64,000 nucleotides of DNA from Salsuginibacillus halophilus (GTDB lineage Bacteria; Bacillota; Bacilli; Bacillales; Marinococcaceae): positions 124,001-188,000 of the forward strand of contig NZ_PYAV01000001.1 in NCBI RefSeq assembly GCF_003014715.1, read 5' to 3'. Below the pieces are notes generated by a model. The model was given only the letters and a program-made list of their open reading frames with translations, made no database searches and was not told the DNA's origin. Made by a program: the position numbers and the translations under genes. Below, piece after piece: positions 29,581 through 39,571 of this stretch (positions are counted from its first letter, which is position 1; each line of letters begins with the position of its first letter).

Positions 29581-29604
29581 GGCCGGAAGATTGGTGTTCC
29601 GGCT
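29581..29604 (+). promoter_or_regulatory. Hairpin in the dapG translation start region
   Basis: GGCCGGAA (29581-29588) and TTCCGGCT (29597-29604) pair over 8 bp. A strong AAGGGAGGG lies before the stem (29564-29572) and the ATG lies 14 bases after it, so the stem may bring the two together, or may control initiation. Confidence 0.45.
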
Positions 29605-29617
29605 CTGCCGTTTATAC

Positions 29618-30865
29618 ATGAGCATTGTTGTACAAAAGTTTGGTGGTACATCTGTACGTGACGAAGAAACGCGTCGTGCGGCAGCAGGTCACGTAAAAGC
29701 AGCTGTGAATGAAGGGAACCAAGTCGTCGTAGTCGTTTCTGCGATGGGGCGCAGCGGTGATCCTTATGCAACAGACACTTTACTTGACCTTGTCGGCAGC
29801 AATACTTCAAATGTCGGCCGGCGTGAGCGTGACCTGCTCGTTTCCTGCGGAGAAGTTATTTCTTCAGTTGTATTTGCAGAACTGCTTGCATCTGACAACC
29901 TTGCAGCGACAGCAATGACCGGCGCGCAGGCAGGTTTTCGAACGAATGAAGACTTCGAAGACGCAAAAATCGTTGAAATGAAGCCGCAGCGGATTAAGCA
30001 GGCGCTTGAGACGTATGATGTCGTTGTTGTTGCCGGTTTTCAAGGCCTTTCACGCAGTGGTGAGATTACAACGCTCGGCCGGGGTGGAAGTGACACGTCA
30101 GCTACGGCATTAGGTGCAGCGCTTTCTGCGTCCTGGGTGGACATTTTCACAGATGTTGAAGGTGTGATGACCGCAGATCCTCGGCTTGTAGACAAGGCGC
30201 GGCCGCTGAAACAAGTAACATACAATGAAATCTGCAATATGGCTTATCAAGGAGCAAAAGTGATTCATCCGCGGGCCGTAGAGATTGCCATGCAGGCAAA
30301 AGTACCGATCCGGATTCGCTCCACACAATCAGAAGCACCAGGAACATTAATCACGGCCATGAACGGACAGCAGCCCGGCCGCGATGTTGATGATCAACTC
30401 GTTACCGGTATTGCGCACATGAAAGACTTAACCCAGATTCATGTAAAAGCAAAAGGTGATGAGCGGAACTTGCAGTCTGATGTGTTTCAAACGATGGCTC
30501 AAGCTGGGATTAGCGTCGACTTTATTAACATCAGCCTTTCTGGTGTCGTCTATACCGTACCAGATCATACGAAAGATGAGGCTTTACGTCTGCTTCATGA
30601 TAAAGGGTATGAGACTGAAACGGTATCTGGATGCGCGAAAGTTTCCGCTGTTGGTGCGGGCATGACCGGTGTGCCAGGTGTGGCCTCAAAAATCACGTCC
30701 GCGCTGTTCAGTGAAGAGATCCCAATTTTGCAGGCGGCGGATTCACACACAACCATCTGGGTCCTTGTACACGGAGACGATCTGCAAAAATCAGTTAATG
30801 CGCTTCACGACATGTTTTTACACGAATTAGAGCAATTCGCCACACAAGAACAAGTCGATGCGTAA
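29618..30865 (+). CDS. dapG: Aspartokinase (DapG type)
   Basis: First step of the aspartate pathway: phosphorylation of aspartate. 415 aa. N-terminal VVQKFGGTSVRDEETRR, then SAMGRSGDPYATDTLLDLV, GRGGSDTSATALGAALSA, and two C-terminal ACT domains (about 265-400) for feedback control. Placement between asd and dapA identifies it as the DapG isozyme, DAP-sensitive in B. subtilis. The ATG at 29618 matches homologues but has no Shine-Dalgarno in the normal window; a TTG at 29591 would add nine unlikely residues. Confidence 0.93.
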   Translation: MSIVVQKFGGTSVRDEETRRAAAGHVKAAVNEGNQVVVVVSAMGRSGDPYATDTLLDLVGSNTSNVGRRERDLLVSCGEVISSVVFAELLASDNLAATAMTGAQAGFRTNEDFEDAKIVEMKPQRIKQALETYDVVVVAGFQGLSRSGEITTLGRGGSDTSATALGAALSASWVDIFTDVEGVMTADPRLVDKARPLKQVTYNEICNMAYQGAKVIHPRAVEIAMQAKVPIRIRSTQSEAPGTLITAMNGQQPGRDVDDQLVTGIAHMKDLTQIHVKAKGDERNLQSDVFQTMAQAGISVDFINISLSGVVYTVPDHTKDEALRLLHDKGYETETVSGCAKVSAVGAGMTGVPGVASKITSALFSEEIPILQAADSHTTIWVLVHGDDLQKSVNALHDMFLHELEQFATQEQVDA

Positions 30866-30889
30866 ACGCATAAAATATCGGGAATCGTG

Positions 30890-30925
30890 CAGGCGGGGGT
30901 GACAATCATCCCCGCCTGAACTTTT
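30890..30925 (+). terminator. Rho-independent terminator after dapG
   Basis: CAGGCGGGGGTGA and TCATCCCCGCCTG form a 13-bp stem with one G-U pair around CAA, then AACTTTTC. It stands 38 bp before dapA, so dapA depends on read-through or its own start. Confidence 0.75.
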
Positions 30926-30975
30926 CGGAAGTATGACTTGTTGTTATACAACCGATAGAGAGGATGGTGTGGGTT

Positions 30976-31842
30976 TTGCACGCAAGGTTATGGACGGCAA
31001 TGGTGACGCCGTTTCAAAAAAATGAAAGTTTAGATCTTGAAGCGTTTAAAAGTCTTGTTGATCATTTATGTGCTACTGGAAGTGAAGGGCTTGTCGTTGG
31101 TGGGACGACAGGAGAAGCGCCTGTGTTAACACTTGAGGAAAAAACAGCGATTGCAGAAGCAGCTGTTGAGCGCACCGGCGGTCGTGTACCGGTGTTTGCC
31201 GGCGCTGGTACGAATGCAACTGCAAGTTCAGTGCAGGCGGTAAAGCAGTTAACATCTACCGGGGTGGACGGGATTATGGCCGTTGTTCCGTATTATAATA
31301 AACCGAATCAGCGTGGTTTATATCAACATTTTAAGAAGATGGCAGAGGCGACCCATTTACCGTTAATGATTTACAATATTCCAGGGCGTACAAGTGTCAA
31401 CTTAGCCCCAGAGACTGTTGTGGAGCTTGCAAAGGTTGAAAACATTACGTCTGTGAAAGAGGCAAGTGGTGACCTTGAACAATGTGCTTATATTATTGAA
31501 AATACACCGGATGATTTTCATTTATATGCTGGTGATGACAGTGCGACACTTCCAGTTATGGCAATTGGTGGGTTCGGGGTCGTATCAGTAGCGGCTCATG
31601 TGATCGGCACAGAAATGCATGAAATGGTTCATGCATTTGCCCGCGGTGAAGTTGCAAAAGCAGCAGCACTGCACCGCGAGCTTCTCGATCGGATGAAAAT
31701 GTGTTTTTCTGCCCCTAACCCGGCTCCGGTCAAAGCGCTGCTGCATGAAGAAGGGCTGCTGGAAAATGTGCTCCGGCTTCCGCTTCTCCCGGTAGATGAA
31801 AAAGTAAACAGCGCACTTGTTCAAAGTTTTTCAAGAAAATAA
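30976..31842 (+). CDS. dapA: 4-hydroxy-tetrahydrodipicolinate synthase
   Basis: Condenses aspartate semialdehyde and pyruvate; its product feeds both lysine/DAP and dipicolinate (DpaAB). 288 aa from a TTG at 30976, which gives the family's usual short N-terminus before TAMVTPF. The Schiff-base lysine is K161 in SVKEASGDL; GGTTGEAPVLTLEEK and VVPYYNKPNQRGLYQHFK are intact. GTG 30967 or ATG 30964 are alternative starts; GAGAGGA lies close to all of them, so the exact start is open. Confidence 0.93.
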   Translation: MHARLWTAMVTPFQKNESLDLEAFKSLVDHLCATGSEGLVVGGTTGEAPVLTLEEKTAIAEAAVERTGGRVPVFAGAGTNATASSVQAVKQLTSTGVDGIMAVVPYYNKPNQRGLYQHFKKMAEATHLPLMIYNIPGRTSVNLAPETVVELAKVENITSVKEASGDLEQCAYIIENTPDDFHLYAGDDSATLPVMAIGGFGVVSVAAHVIGTEMHEMVHAFARGEVAKAAALHRELLDRMKMCFSAPNPAPVKALLHEEGLLENVLRLPLLPVDEKVNSALVQSFSRK

Positions 31843-31856
31843 ATGATCATTTCACG

Positions 31857-31892
31857 CAGCTGCGCTGTCTTATCATTTCAGCAGTGCAGCTG
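31857..31892 (+). terminator. Hairpin after dapA, possible terminator
   Basis: CAGCTGCGCTG and CAGTGCAGCTG pair over 11 positions with one G-U pair and a 14-nt loop. No T-run follows (TATAAAAC). Confidence 0.4.
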
Positions 31893-32654
31893 TATAAAAC
31901 ACAATGCACAGTAAGCGATACATACAAAAATTCTCAGGCTCAGCATCTTAGGTAGGTAAAAATTTCTTTTTCTTCACATGATTCTAAGGATGACACTTGT
32001 TTTATAAAACGCGTGTGAGTTATACTTTTAACAAGTGATTGGTACGGGCGCATATGCTGAGTCATCATTTTCCACGTTTTCTTCGTGTCAGCTGCAATGT
32101 TACACCGAGTAACGGCAGCAGCCTGTGCAACGGATGAATGAACGGGATTGAAACGTAGCCTCAGCGGAAAACATAGCTTAATGAACAAAACGATCGATCG
32201 GTGTTTTTCTCTGAAGAATTCATCGTTATCAACCATTAACATAGCTGTTTCTTGAGTTAAACGCAACGGCGCAAATGTATTGTTATGGTGATTGGATAAA
32301 AAAGTTAAGTAAGCTGTCGGATGTTTTGGTGACAGCATTTTGCGGTGTGAAATGATAAGGAAAATCGAATAAGGGTTGAATGGATAAACAGAACGACTTA
32401 AGAGAAGCGTGGCAAAGTCATTAAAAGTTGGTCAAACCAAGTTTACATTCACCCTGTTGTGTTCGATGGGTTGCTCTAACGAATGCATTTTGTCAAAGAT
32501 GTGCATCAAGCACTTCACTTATAGTGCTTTAAAAGTAAATGAGCCGGTGTTCCCTTCTAGGGCTGCTGCCATATACGAACGAGCTTCGCATCAACTGTAA
32601 CTGTATGTTCTCGTTGACGAGCGTCAGTTTCACGATGAACTTGTTGTAAAAGAA

Positions 32655-32685
32655 TTGATCGGTACAGGTAAAACATCATTATAAT
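32655..32685 (+). promoter_or_regulatory. Possible promoter upstream of rnjB
   Basis: TTGATC, a 19-bp spacer and a perfect TATAAT about 230 bp before rnjB. The spacer is longer than ideal and the surrounding DNA is gene-free, so a chance match is possible. Confidence 0.35.
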
Positions 32686-32915
32686 GACAGCCTGTTTATG
32701 CATGTCCTTTGTTTCCCGTACAACTAAAAGGATCTTAAAAGCATACGTCAAACAAGCTGTAGTAATAGTTAAAAGTCAAGACAGAATTAACAAATCACCG
32801 GGGAGAGTGCTTCAAAACAGCAGACGGTGCTGATGATGGACTTCACTGTTAATTAGGCAGTGCCGGGGAGGCTAAACCTCATAAAACGTTTAAAAATATT
32901 TGGGAGGAACAGACA

Positions 32916-34586
32916 TTGGCAAATCAAATAGCAGAAAAAATTCGCGTGTTTTCATTAGGCGGTGTCGGTGAAGTCGGCAAAAATATGTATGCCGTCGAAA
33001 TTGAAAACGACATTTTAGTTGTCGAAGCAGGATTAATGTTTCCTGAAGATGATATGCTTGGGGTAGACGTAGTGATCCCTGATACATCGTATTTAGAACA
33101 AAACAAAAGCCGGGTGCGGGGCATTATTGTAACGCACGGACACGAAGACCATATCGGCGCACTTCCGTATGTGTTAAAGAAAGTCAATGTGCCGGTTTAT
33201 GGAACAAAGCTAACGCTTGGTTTAGTAGAGGATCATTTAAAAACCACTGGAATGCATAAAAAAGCAGACCTCCGTTTAGTGACAGCTGGTTCTACGGAAA
33301 CGATCGGTGATGTACCCGTATCGTTTTTCCATACCAATCACAGCATTCCCGATTGTGTAGGGGTCAGCATTGAAACAGATCAAGGTTTAATCGTTTATAC
33401 AGGCGACTTTAAATTTGATCAAACGCCGGTGGATGGAAAAATTACAGACTTCGGTACACTGCACAGCCTTGGAGAAAAAGGTGTGCTCTGTTTGCTGTCT
33501 GATTGCACAAACGCCGATCGTCCTGGTACAACACCATCAGAACTAGAGCCTGCCAAAGGCATTAACCGCGTGTTTCAGGAAGCAAACAGCCGTGTTGTCA
33601 TTACAACATTTGCTTCGAATTTGTTCCGCATCCAGCAGATCATCGATGCTTCTGTAAAAACGAAGCGGAAAATTACAGTAGTAGGGGCATCCATTTACAA
33701 AACGATTCAAATTGCCCGCCGCCTCGGCTACTTGCGTGCGCCGAAAAATATTTTCGTGAAGCCTGAAGAAATCGGTAACTTTCCGGATGAGCAGGTAACA
33801 GTGCTATGCACCGGAAGTCAAGGTGAGCCGATGTCTGCGATCAGCCGGCTTGCAAAGGGTGCGGATCAAAAACTTTCGATCCAGTCAAATGATACGGTAA
33901 TCATATCTGCAACGCCTTCACCTGGAACAGAAAAATCCGTCTCACAAATTGTTGACTTTTTATACAAAATTGGGTGTGAAGTGATCACCCCGGGTCAGGA
34001 AAAAGTTCATGTCTCAGGCCATGCAAGCCAAGAAGAGCTTCGTCTCATGCTTAACCTGCTTCAACCGAAGTATGTTGTTCCGGTTCACGGAGAATACCGG
34101 AAACAATTTGCTTTACAGCAAGTCGCTGCAGAGCAGAAAGTAAAACCTGAAAACACGTTCCTGATTGATAAAGGTGAAGTTGTTGAATTTGCAAAAGGCC
34201 AAGGCCGGGTTTCTGGTAAAGTACCAAGCGGCAATGTATTAATTGACGGCCTCGGCGTCGGCGATGTTGGTAACATTGTGCTGCGCGACCGCCGGCTGCT
34301 TAGTGAAGATGGGATTCTCGTTATTGTCGTCACGTTATCGAAAAAGACAGGGGCGATCGTTTCCGGACCGGATATCGTCTCTCGTGGTTTCGTGTACGTT
34401 CGCGAATCCGAAAAGTTGATGGAAGAAGCGAACAAAAAAGTGAACGATACGCTAGAGAAGTGCATGAGCGAAAACGTGAACGAATGGTCTTCTTTGAAAA
34501 GCAACGTGCGCGATGTTTTAAGCAAGTTTTTGTACGAAAAAACGAAGCGCCGGCCGATGATTCTGCCAATTATTATGGAAGTGTAA
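32916..34586 (+). CDS. rnjB: Ribonuclease J (RnjB-type by position)
   Basis: Metallo-beta-lactamase/beta-CASP ribonuclease with 5'-3' exo- and endonuclease activity in RNA decay and rRNA processing. 556 aa. The zinc motif HGHEDHIG is complete, as are TGDFKFD and the beta-CASP blocks (LCTGSQGEPMSAISRLA, SGHASQEELRLML and VPVHGEYR). B. subtilis RnjB has a partly altered zinc motif (HGHDENIG), so here the active site looks more like RnjA; the name rests on the dap-spoIIIE position. TTG start after GGGAGGA. Confidence 0.9.
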   Translation: MANQIAEKIRVFSLGGVGEVGKNMYAVEIENDILVVEAGLMFPEDDMLGVDVVIPDTSYLEQNKSRVRGIIVTHGHEDHIGALPYVLKKVNVPVYGTKLTLGLVEDHLKTTGMHKKADLRLVTAGSTETIGDVPVSFFHTNHSIPDCVGVSIETDQGLIVYTGDFKFDQTPVDGKITDFGTLHSLGEKGVLCLLSDCTNADRPGTTPSELEPAKGINRVFQEANSRVVITTFASNLFRIQQIIDASVKTKRKITVVGASIYKTIQIARRLGYLRAPKNIFVKPEEIGNFPDEQVTVLCTGSQGEPMSAISRLAKGADQKLSIQSNDTVIISATPSPGTEKSVSQIVDFLYKIGCEVITPGQEKVHVSGHASQEELRLMLNLLQPKYVVPVHGEYRKQFALQQVAAEQKVKPENTFLIDKGEVVEFAKGQGRVSGKVPSGNVLIDGLGVGDVGNIVLRDRRLLSEDGILVIVVTLSKKTGAIVSGPDIVSRGFVYVRESEKLMEEANKKVNDTLEKCMSENVNEWSSLKSNVRDVLSKFLYEKTKRRPMILPIIMEV

Positions 34587-34607
34587 GTGCCGGCAGCACT
34601 GCAGTGA

Positions 34608-34640
34608 AAAGTCCGTTATGGTTTATCATGACGGGCTTTC
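34608..34640 (+). terminator. Hairpin between rnjB and spoIIIE
   Basis: AAAGTCCGTTATG and CATGACGGGCTTT pair over 13 positions with two G-U pairs. Only a short pyrimidine tract follows; a partial terminator. Confidence 0.6.
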
Positions 34641-34685
34641 CTATTGAAGAGTGAAGCAGTTCTGCTTGGTTTGGAGGGAAAATAC

Positions 34686-37010
34686 TTGGCGAAGAAAAAA
34701 CAGCAGAAAAAAAAGCAGGGGGCGAAAAACTGGAAACGCGAGCTCCGCTATGAAATCGGAGGTTTAGCAGTATTGGCGCTTGGTATCATTGCTTTATTCG
34801 GTTACGGTTTTGCTGGAAGCGTGATCGTGCAGTTTTTTCGGTTTTTCTTAGGTGAGTGGCACGTGCTGCTTGTTGGGGCCTTAATCAGCGGCGCCATTTA
34901 TGCAATGATTAAACGTCAGCTGCCGCCGCTTTGGAACCGCCGTTTTGCTGGAGGTTACCTGTTCATTGCTGCAATTTTATTATTTTCACACCTTAGGTTA
35001 TTTGAAAATTTAGGCGCTTCAGGAGAGTTTTCTGACCATTCAGTGCTTGTTAATACGTGGCATTTATTCTGGATTGAAGCAGGCGGAAGTTCAGCAGATA
35101 TCGGTGGCGGTATGATCGGTGCGCTATTATTTGCAGTAAGCCACTTTTTGTTTGCTGCAAATGGCACGCGCATTATCTCCGTTTTGATGCTCGTCATTGC
35201 ATTTTTGTTGTTAACGAATGTTTCGATAAGTGAAATGGGAAAAAAGGGTGCCGGCCGTTTGAAAATGCTTGCTGGTAGCCTGAAGGCCCGCCGAAAACAA
35301 GAAAAAGCTGAAAAAGAAAAGGCGATCAAAGAAAAGAAAGCAAAAAAGCCGGAGCAAGAAACCCCTGCAGCGCCGGCAGCCGCCCCTGATGAATCACCAT
35401 CATCTGCTGGTACAGCTGCACCGGAGCCGGAACGGCCGGTGATTTACAACTTTACTGAACAAGCGCATGAGCTGAAGGCGCAGCCGAAAGAACAATCACG
35501 AAATGAACCGGAAACTGATGAGTCGAAGCCATCCGGCTCATTAATTAGTGAAACGACTGAAAACGTAGCCTATGAACTGCCGGGCTTTCAGTTGTTAAAC
35601 CCGTCTAAAGGCGATGGTCAGGCGTACGAAAAGAGTCATATTTCATCAAACGCCAAAACGTTAGAAGCAACGCTTCAAAGTTTTGGGGTGCAGGCAAAAG
35701 TGCTTGAAGTTCATGTGGGCCCTGCGGTAACCAAGTATGAAGTGCAGCCGGATACAGGTGTGAAAGTAAGTAAAGTTGTCAACTTAAGTGACGATATCGC
35801 TCTGGCACTAGCTGCAAAAGATATCCGAATCGAAGCGCCAATACCCGGTAAAGCAGCGATTGGTATTGAAGTGCCGAACCAAGAAGTGTCGATGGTTACA
35901 CTTCGTGAAGTGCTTGAAGCTGAAAGTGACCCGCATTTACTTACTGTCGCTCTCGGCCGTGATATTTCCGGCGAGCCGATCACTGCAGGCCTTCATAAAA
36001 TGCCCCACCTGCTTGTCGCTGGTGCCACCGGCAGTGGTAAAAGTGTTTGTATCAACGGGATCATCACAAGTTTATTGTTAAAAGCAAAACCACATGAAGT
36101 GAAATTGATGATGATTGACCCAAAAATGGTGGAACTGAACGTATATAATGGCATTCCACATTTACTTTCACCTGTTGTAACCGAACCGAAAAAAGCAGCC
36201 CAGGCCTTAAAGAAAGTTGTTAGTGAAATGGAGCGACGCTATGATTTGTTCTCTCATAGTGGTACGCGCAATATTGAAGGGTATAATGAGTACATTAAGA
36301 AACATAATGAAAACAATGAAGAAAAGCAGCCGGAGCTCCCCTTTATCGTTGTCATTGTAGATGAGCTTGCAGACTTAATGATGGTTGCCTCAAGTGAGGT
36401 TGAAGATGCAATTACCCGGCTTGCGCAAATGGCCCGGGCAGCCGGCATTCATATGATTATTGCGACTCAGCGGCCGTCGGTGGACGTCATTACAGGTGTT
36501 ATTAAAGCGAACATTCCATCGCGTATTGCTTTTGGTGTATCCAGTCAGACAGATTCACGTACAATTTTAGACAGCGGCGGTGCGGAAAAGCTGCTTGGCA
36601 AAGGAGATATGCTGTTTCTTCCGGTGGGGGCAAATAAAACGACCCGTGTTCAAGGGGCTTTTCTAGATGATGCTGAAGTCGAAAGTGTTGTGAATGCTGT
36701 AATTGCACAACAGAAAGCTTCGTATGAAGAGGAAATGATTCCGGAAGACACAGACGACCAAACCCATGATGAAGTACCTGATGAATTGTATCATGATGCG
36801 GTGCAAGTTATTGTTGATCAGCAGGCTGCGTCTGTGTCGATGCTGCAGCGCAAATTTCGGATCGGTTATACCCGGGCAGCAAGACTCGTTGATGAAATGG
36901 AAGCCCGTGGTGTCGTCGGGCCGTATGAAGGCCGCAAACCTCGCGAAGTGCTTGTAGCAAAAGGGTATGATGAAACAGGCAAGGATGAAAGGAGACCGGA
37001 TATCCAATGA
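34686..37010 (+). CDS. spoIIIE: DNA translocase SpoIIIE/FtsK
   Basis: Membrane-anchored ATPase that pumps the chromosome into the forespore. 774 aa (B. subtilis 787). N-terminal Lys-rich stretch, four hydrophobic segments (about 20-170), a charged Pro/Ala-rich linker (about 195-295), then the motor with Walker [15 protein letters not shown] and Walker [14 protein letters not shown], and a C-terminal gamma domain ([20 protein letters not shown]) that reads the KOPS/SRS sequences. The TTG start is seven bases after GGAGGG. In B. subtilis tepA precedes it; no tepA is seen here. It overlaps ymfF by four bases. Confidence 0.95.
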   Translation: MAKKKQQKKKQGAKNWKRELRYEIGGLAVLALGIIALFGYGFAGSVIVQFFRFFLGEWHVLLVGALISGAIYAMIKRQLPPLWNRRFAGGYLFIAAILLFSHLRLFENLGASGEFSDHSVLVNTWHLFWIEAGGSSADIGGGMIGALLFAVSHFLFAANGTRIISVLMLVIAFLLLTNVSISEMGKKGAGRLKMLAGSLKARRKQEKAEKEKAIKEKKAKKPEQETPAAPAAAPDESPSSAGTAAPEPERPVIYNFTEQAHELKAQPKEQSRNEPETDESKPSGSLISETTENVAYELPGFQLLNPSKGDGQAYEKSHISSNAKTLEATLQSFGVQAKVLEVHVGPAVTKYEVQPDTGVKVSKVVNLSDDIALALAAKDIRIEAPIPGKAAIGIEVPNQEVSMVTLREVLEAESDPHLLTVALGRDISGEPITAGLHKMPHLLVAGATGSGKSVCINGIITSLLLKAKPHEVKLMMIDPKMVELNVYNGIPHLLSPVVTEPKKAAQALKKVVSEMERRYDLFSHSGTRNIEGYNEYIKKHNENNEEKQPELPFIVVIVDELADLMMVASSEVEDAITRLAQMARAAGIHMIIATQRPSVDVITGVIKANIPSRIAFGVSSQTDSRTILDSGGAEKLLGKGDMLFLPVGANKTTRVQGAFLDDAEVESVVNAVIAQQKASYEEEMIPEDTDDQTHDEVPDELYHDAVQVIVDQQAASVSMLQRKFRIGYTRAARLVDEMEARGVVGPYEGRKPREVLVAKGYDETGKDERRPDIQ

Positions 37011-38275
37011 ATGAACGCACAGAAATGATGAATGGTATGAACGTACATTACGTTCAAACGGACAAATTTAAAACAACAACCTTTGTACTCCACGCCCGGG
37101 CGCCGTTGTATAAAGAAACCGCAGCAGCACGAGCGCTGCTTGCAAACATTTTAAAAAGTGGAACAGAAAGTCACCCAGGCCGTAAAGAGATTAGGCAGTT
37201 TTTAGATGATTTGTACGGTGCTTCTTTTCAATCGGAAGTTACAAAAAAGGGTGAAGAACATGTGATGAGTTTCCGGATGGAGACAGCAGCCGATGCGTTT
37301 ATCGCAGAGGGCGGCTCTGTTTTAAATGAGGCACTTACATTTTTAACAGAAGTTATGTTTGCCCCGTACATGCCTGAAGATAACTTTTCTCAAGATATTT
37401 TTGAGACTGAAAAAGCATCTTTACTGCAGAAAATTGAAGGTATCGAAGACGATAAAATCCGTTATGCCAACGTCCGTCTTCTTGAAGAAATGTGTGCAGA
37501 TGAACCGTTTGGGCTGCATCCTTTCGGCGGAATGAAACAAGTCGAAAACTTGACGCGTGATGATGTATTAGCAGCTTATAAAGACATGCTGCAATCGAAC
37601 CAATTTGACCTATATATCGTTGGCAGCTTTCATGAAGAAACGGCGGCAAAGCACTTAGCAGCAAATGTGCCGGCTGTAAGTGAAGCAGCGTCTGCAGCCG
37701 AGCGCCCGCAGCCGGTAACGCCTGCATCAATCCGTGAGGTCGTTGATGAGAAAGATGTGCAGCAGGCAAAGCTTCATTTAGGTTTTCGGATACCGGTGAA
37801 GGTTGAGGATGAATTGTATCCGGCTGCCGTTATCGCAAATGGCATTTTCGGCGGTTTTCCGCATTCGAAGTTATTTATCAACGTTCGTGAAAAAGCTTCA
37901 CTTGCCTATTACGCAGCTTCGCGTTACGAAGGACATAAAGGGCTCGTACTCGCTATGGCCGGCGTGAATCCTTCTGATTTACAAGAAGCACGCAATATTA
38001 TTGAGGATCAGCTCCATCAATTACAAAATGGAGAGTTTTCTGAAGAAGATGTAGAACAAACGAAGCTCTTAACCATGAATCAGCTTCGTGAACAGGCAGA
38101 CTCACCTCGCGGCATGAGTGAAATGCTTTATAACGGAGAAGTGGCGGGGTTTAAACCGGGCTTTGAAGAGCGGATTGCTGCATTTCAAGCCGTCACAAAA
38201 GAAGAGGTTACAAATGCAGCAAACGAGATCGAGCTTGATACGGTATACATCTTAAAAGGGAAGGAGGCCGACTAA
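37007..38275 (+). CDS. ymfF: M16 peptidase-like protein YmfF (no zinc motif)
   Basis: 422 aa, M16 fold, paired with ymfH downstream. The place of the HxxEH motif is taken by [15 protein letters not shown], so the protein lacks the zinc ligands and is probably the non-catalytic partner of YmfH, as in other M16 heterodimers. Second half has [20 protein letters not shown]. Start overlaps the spoIIIE stop (ATGA). Its substrate is not known. Confidence 0.9.
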   Translation: MNERTEMMNGMNVHYVQTDKFKTTTFVLHARAPLYKETAAARALLANILKSGTESHPGRKEIRQFLDDLYGASFQSEVTKKGEEHVMSFRMETAADAFIAEGGSVLNEALTFLTEVMFAPYMPEDNFSQDIFETEKASLLQKIEGIEDDKIRYANVRLLEEMCADEPFGLHPFGGMKQVENLTRDDVLAAYKDMLQSNQFDLYIVGSFHEETAAKHLAANVPAVSEAASAAERPQPVTPASIREVVDEKDVQQAKLHLGFRIPVKVEDELYPAAVIANGIFGGFPHSKLFINVREKASLAYYAASRYEGHKGLVLAMAGVNPSDLQEARNIIEDQLHQLQNGEFSEEDVEQTKLLTMNQLREQADSPRGMSEMLYNGEVAGFKPGFEERIAAFQAVTKEEVTNAANEIELDTVYILKGKEAD

Positions 38276-39567
38276 TGGCTGAAGAAACGGTATATGACTT
38301 TTTACAAGAAACGTTAATTCATGAACAGCTTGATAATGGCTTATCGGTTTTTATTGTACCAAAGCCGAAATTTAATAAAACGTACGCAACTTTCACAACG
38401 AATTATGGATCTGTTGATAATCATTTCGTGCCGCTTGGTAAAGATGAAGCGCGTCAAGTTCCTGATGGGATTGCGCATTTTCTTGAACATAAAATGTTTG
38501 AAGATGAAGAAGGCGATGTGTTTCAAGTTTTTGGCGAAAACGGGGCGCAGGCGAATGCTTTTACAAGTTTCACACGTACAGCGTATTTGTTTTCAAGCAC
38601 AGAAAATGCGATGACTCATATTGAAACGTTGTTAAACTTTGTTCAGCATCCGTATTTCACTGAAGAAAGTGTAGAAAAGGAAAAAGGAATTATTAACCAG
38701 GAAATCCGGATGTATGATGACAACCCGGATTGGCAACTGTTTTTTGGTCTGCTCCGAAGCATGTATGAACAGCACCCTGTGAAAGTAGATATTGCAGGTA
38801 CAACAGATTCAATCGATGAAATCACAAAAGATGATTTATATGAATGTTACAAGACGTTTTATCACCCGAGTCAAATGGCGCTTGTAATCAGCGGCCCTGT
38901 TGATACAGAAGAAGTACTTGGGTTAATTCGCAACAATCAGGCGGAGAAAACATTTGCTCCTCCAGAAGATGTGCAGCGCTTTTATCCAGAAGAACCGGCC
39001 GCACCGGTCGAGCCTCATAAGGTAACCGAGATGAGCGTTGCTACACCGAAGTGTTTAATCGGTTTTAAAGAGAAAGACCCGGGCCGTCAAGGAGAAGCAC
39101 TACTCAGGCGCGAAGCTTCATTACAGATTGCGCTCGACATGTTGTTTGGCCCAGGATCTGAAGCTTATGAGGCCTTATATGAAGAGGGCATTATTGATGA
39201 CAGCTTTTCTACGGATTATACGGCGGAAAAAACATTCGGCTTTTCTGTGCTCGGCGGAGATACAAAACATCCTGAAACATTAAAGGACCGCGTTTTTAAA
39301 GTGTTTGAAACGATGCAACAAAAAGATTTTGATGCAGATGCTTTTGAGCGGGCGAAAAAGAAAAAAATCGGGCGCTTCTTAAAGCAGCTGAACAGTCCGG
39401 AGTTCATTGCCAATCAATATACCCGCTATCAATTTAATGAGATGGATTTATTTCAGACGCTGCCGGTACTTGAATCTTTAACACTTGAAGATGTAACAGA
39501 AGCAGCGCGCGATCACTTTGAACAAAAACAAGCCGCTGTGCATATCGTACAGCGTGAAGGTTCATAA
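38275..39567 (+). CDS. ymfH: M16 family zinc peptidase YmfH
   Basis: 430 aa, with the complete inverted zinc motif HFLEH at residues 68-72 and a downstream EKGIINQEIRMYDD block with the third ligand glutamate. It is the catalytic half of the YmfF/YmfH pair. The ATG shares one base with the ymfF stop (TAATG) and follows AAGGAGG. Such pairs act on small peptides in other bacteria; the substrate here is unknown. Confidence 0.93.
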   Translation: MAEETVYDFLQETLIHEQLDNGLSVFIVPKPKFNKTYATFTTNYGSVDNHFVPLGKDEARQVPDGIAHFLEHKMFEDEEGDVFQVFGENGAQANAFTSFTRTAYLFSSTENAMTHIETLLNFVQHPYFTEESVEKEKGIINQEIRMYDDNPDWQLFFGLLRSMYEQHPVKVDIAGTTDSIDEITKDDLYECYKTFYHPSQMALVISGPVDTEEVLGLIRNNQAEKTFAPPEDVQRFYPEEPAAPVEPHKVTEMSVATPKCLIGFKEKDPGRQGEALLRREASLQIALDMLFGPGSEAYEALYEEGIIDDSFSTDYTAEKTFGFSVLGGDTKHPETLKDRVFKVFETMQQKDFDADAFERAKKKKIGRFLKQLNSPEFIANQYTRYQFNEMDLFQTLPVLESLTLEDVTEAARDHFEQKQAAVHIVQREGS

Positions 39568-39571
39568 AGAT

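Larger units (their letters stand above)
31843..32915. other. 1.07-kb region without a recognisable gene
   Basis: Between dapA and rnjB. No frame has a convincing family match, ribosome-binding site or length. The longest, 133 codons on the - strand (31940-32338), lacks an upstream Shine-Dalgarno and resembles nothing I recognise; 63- and 64-codon frames further on are equally weak. Base composition is more AT-rich than the flanking genes. It may be decayed DNA, such as a lost gene or insertion remnant. A CAGCTGCGCTG/CAGTGCAGCTG hairpin at 31857-31892 may act as the dapA terminator although no T-run follows it. Confidence 0.6.

Noticed and set aside
29551-29617. Lysine riboswitch before dapG
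   Set aside because: The gap is only 67 bp, far too short for the L-box aptamer.
31940-32338. 133-codon - strand frame in the gene-free region
   Set aside because: No Shine-Dalgarno before the ATG and no recognisable family; kept only as part of the region description.
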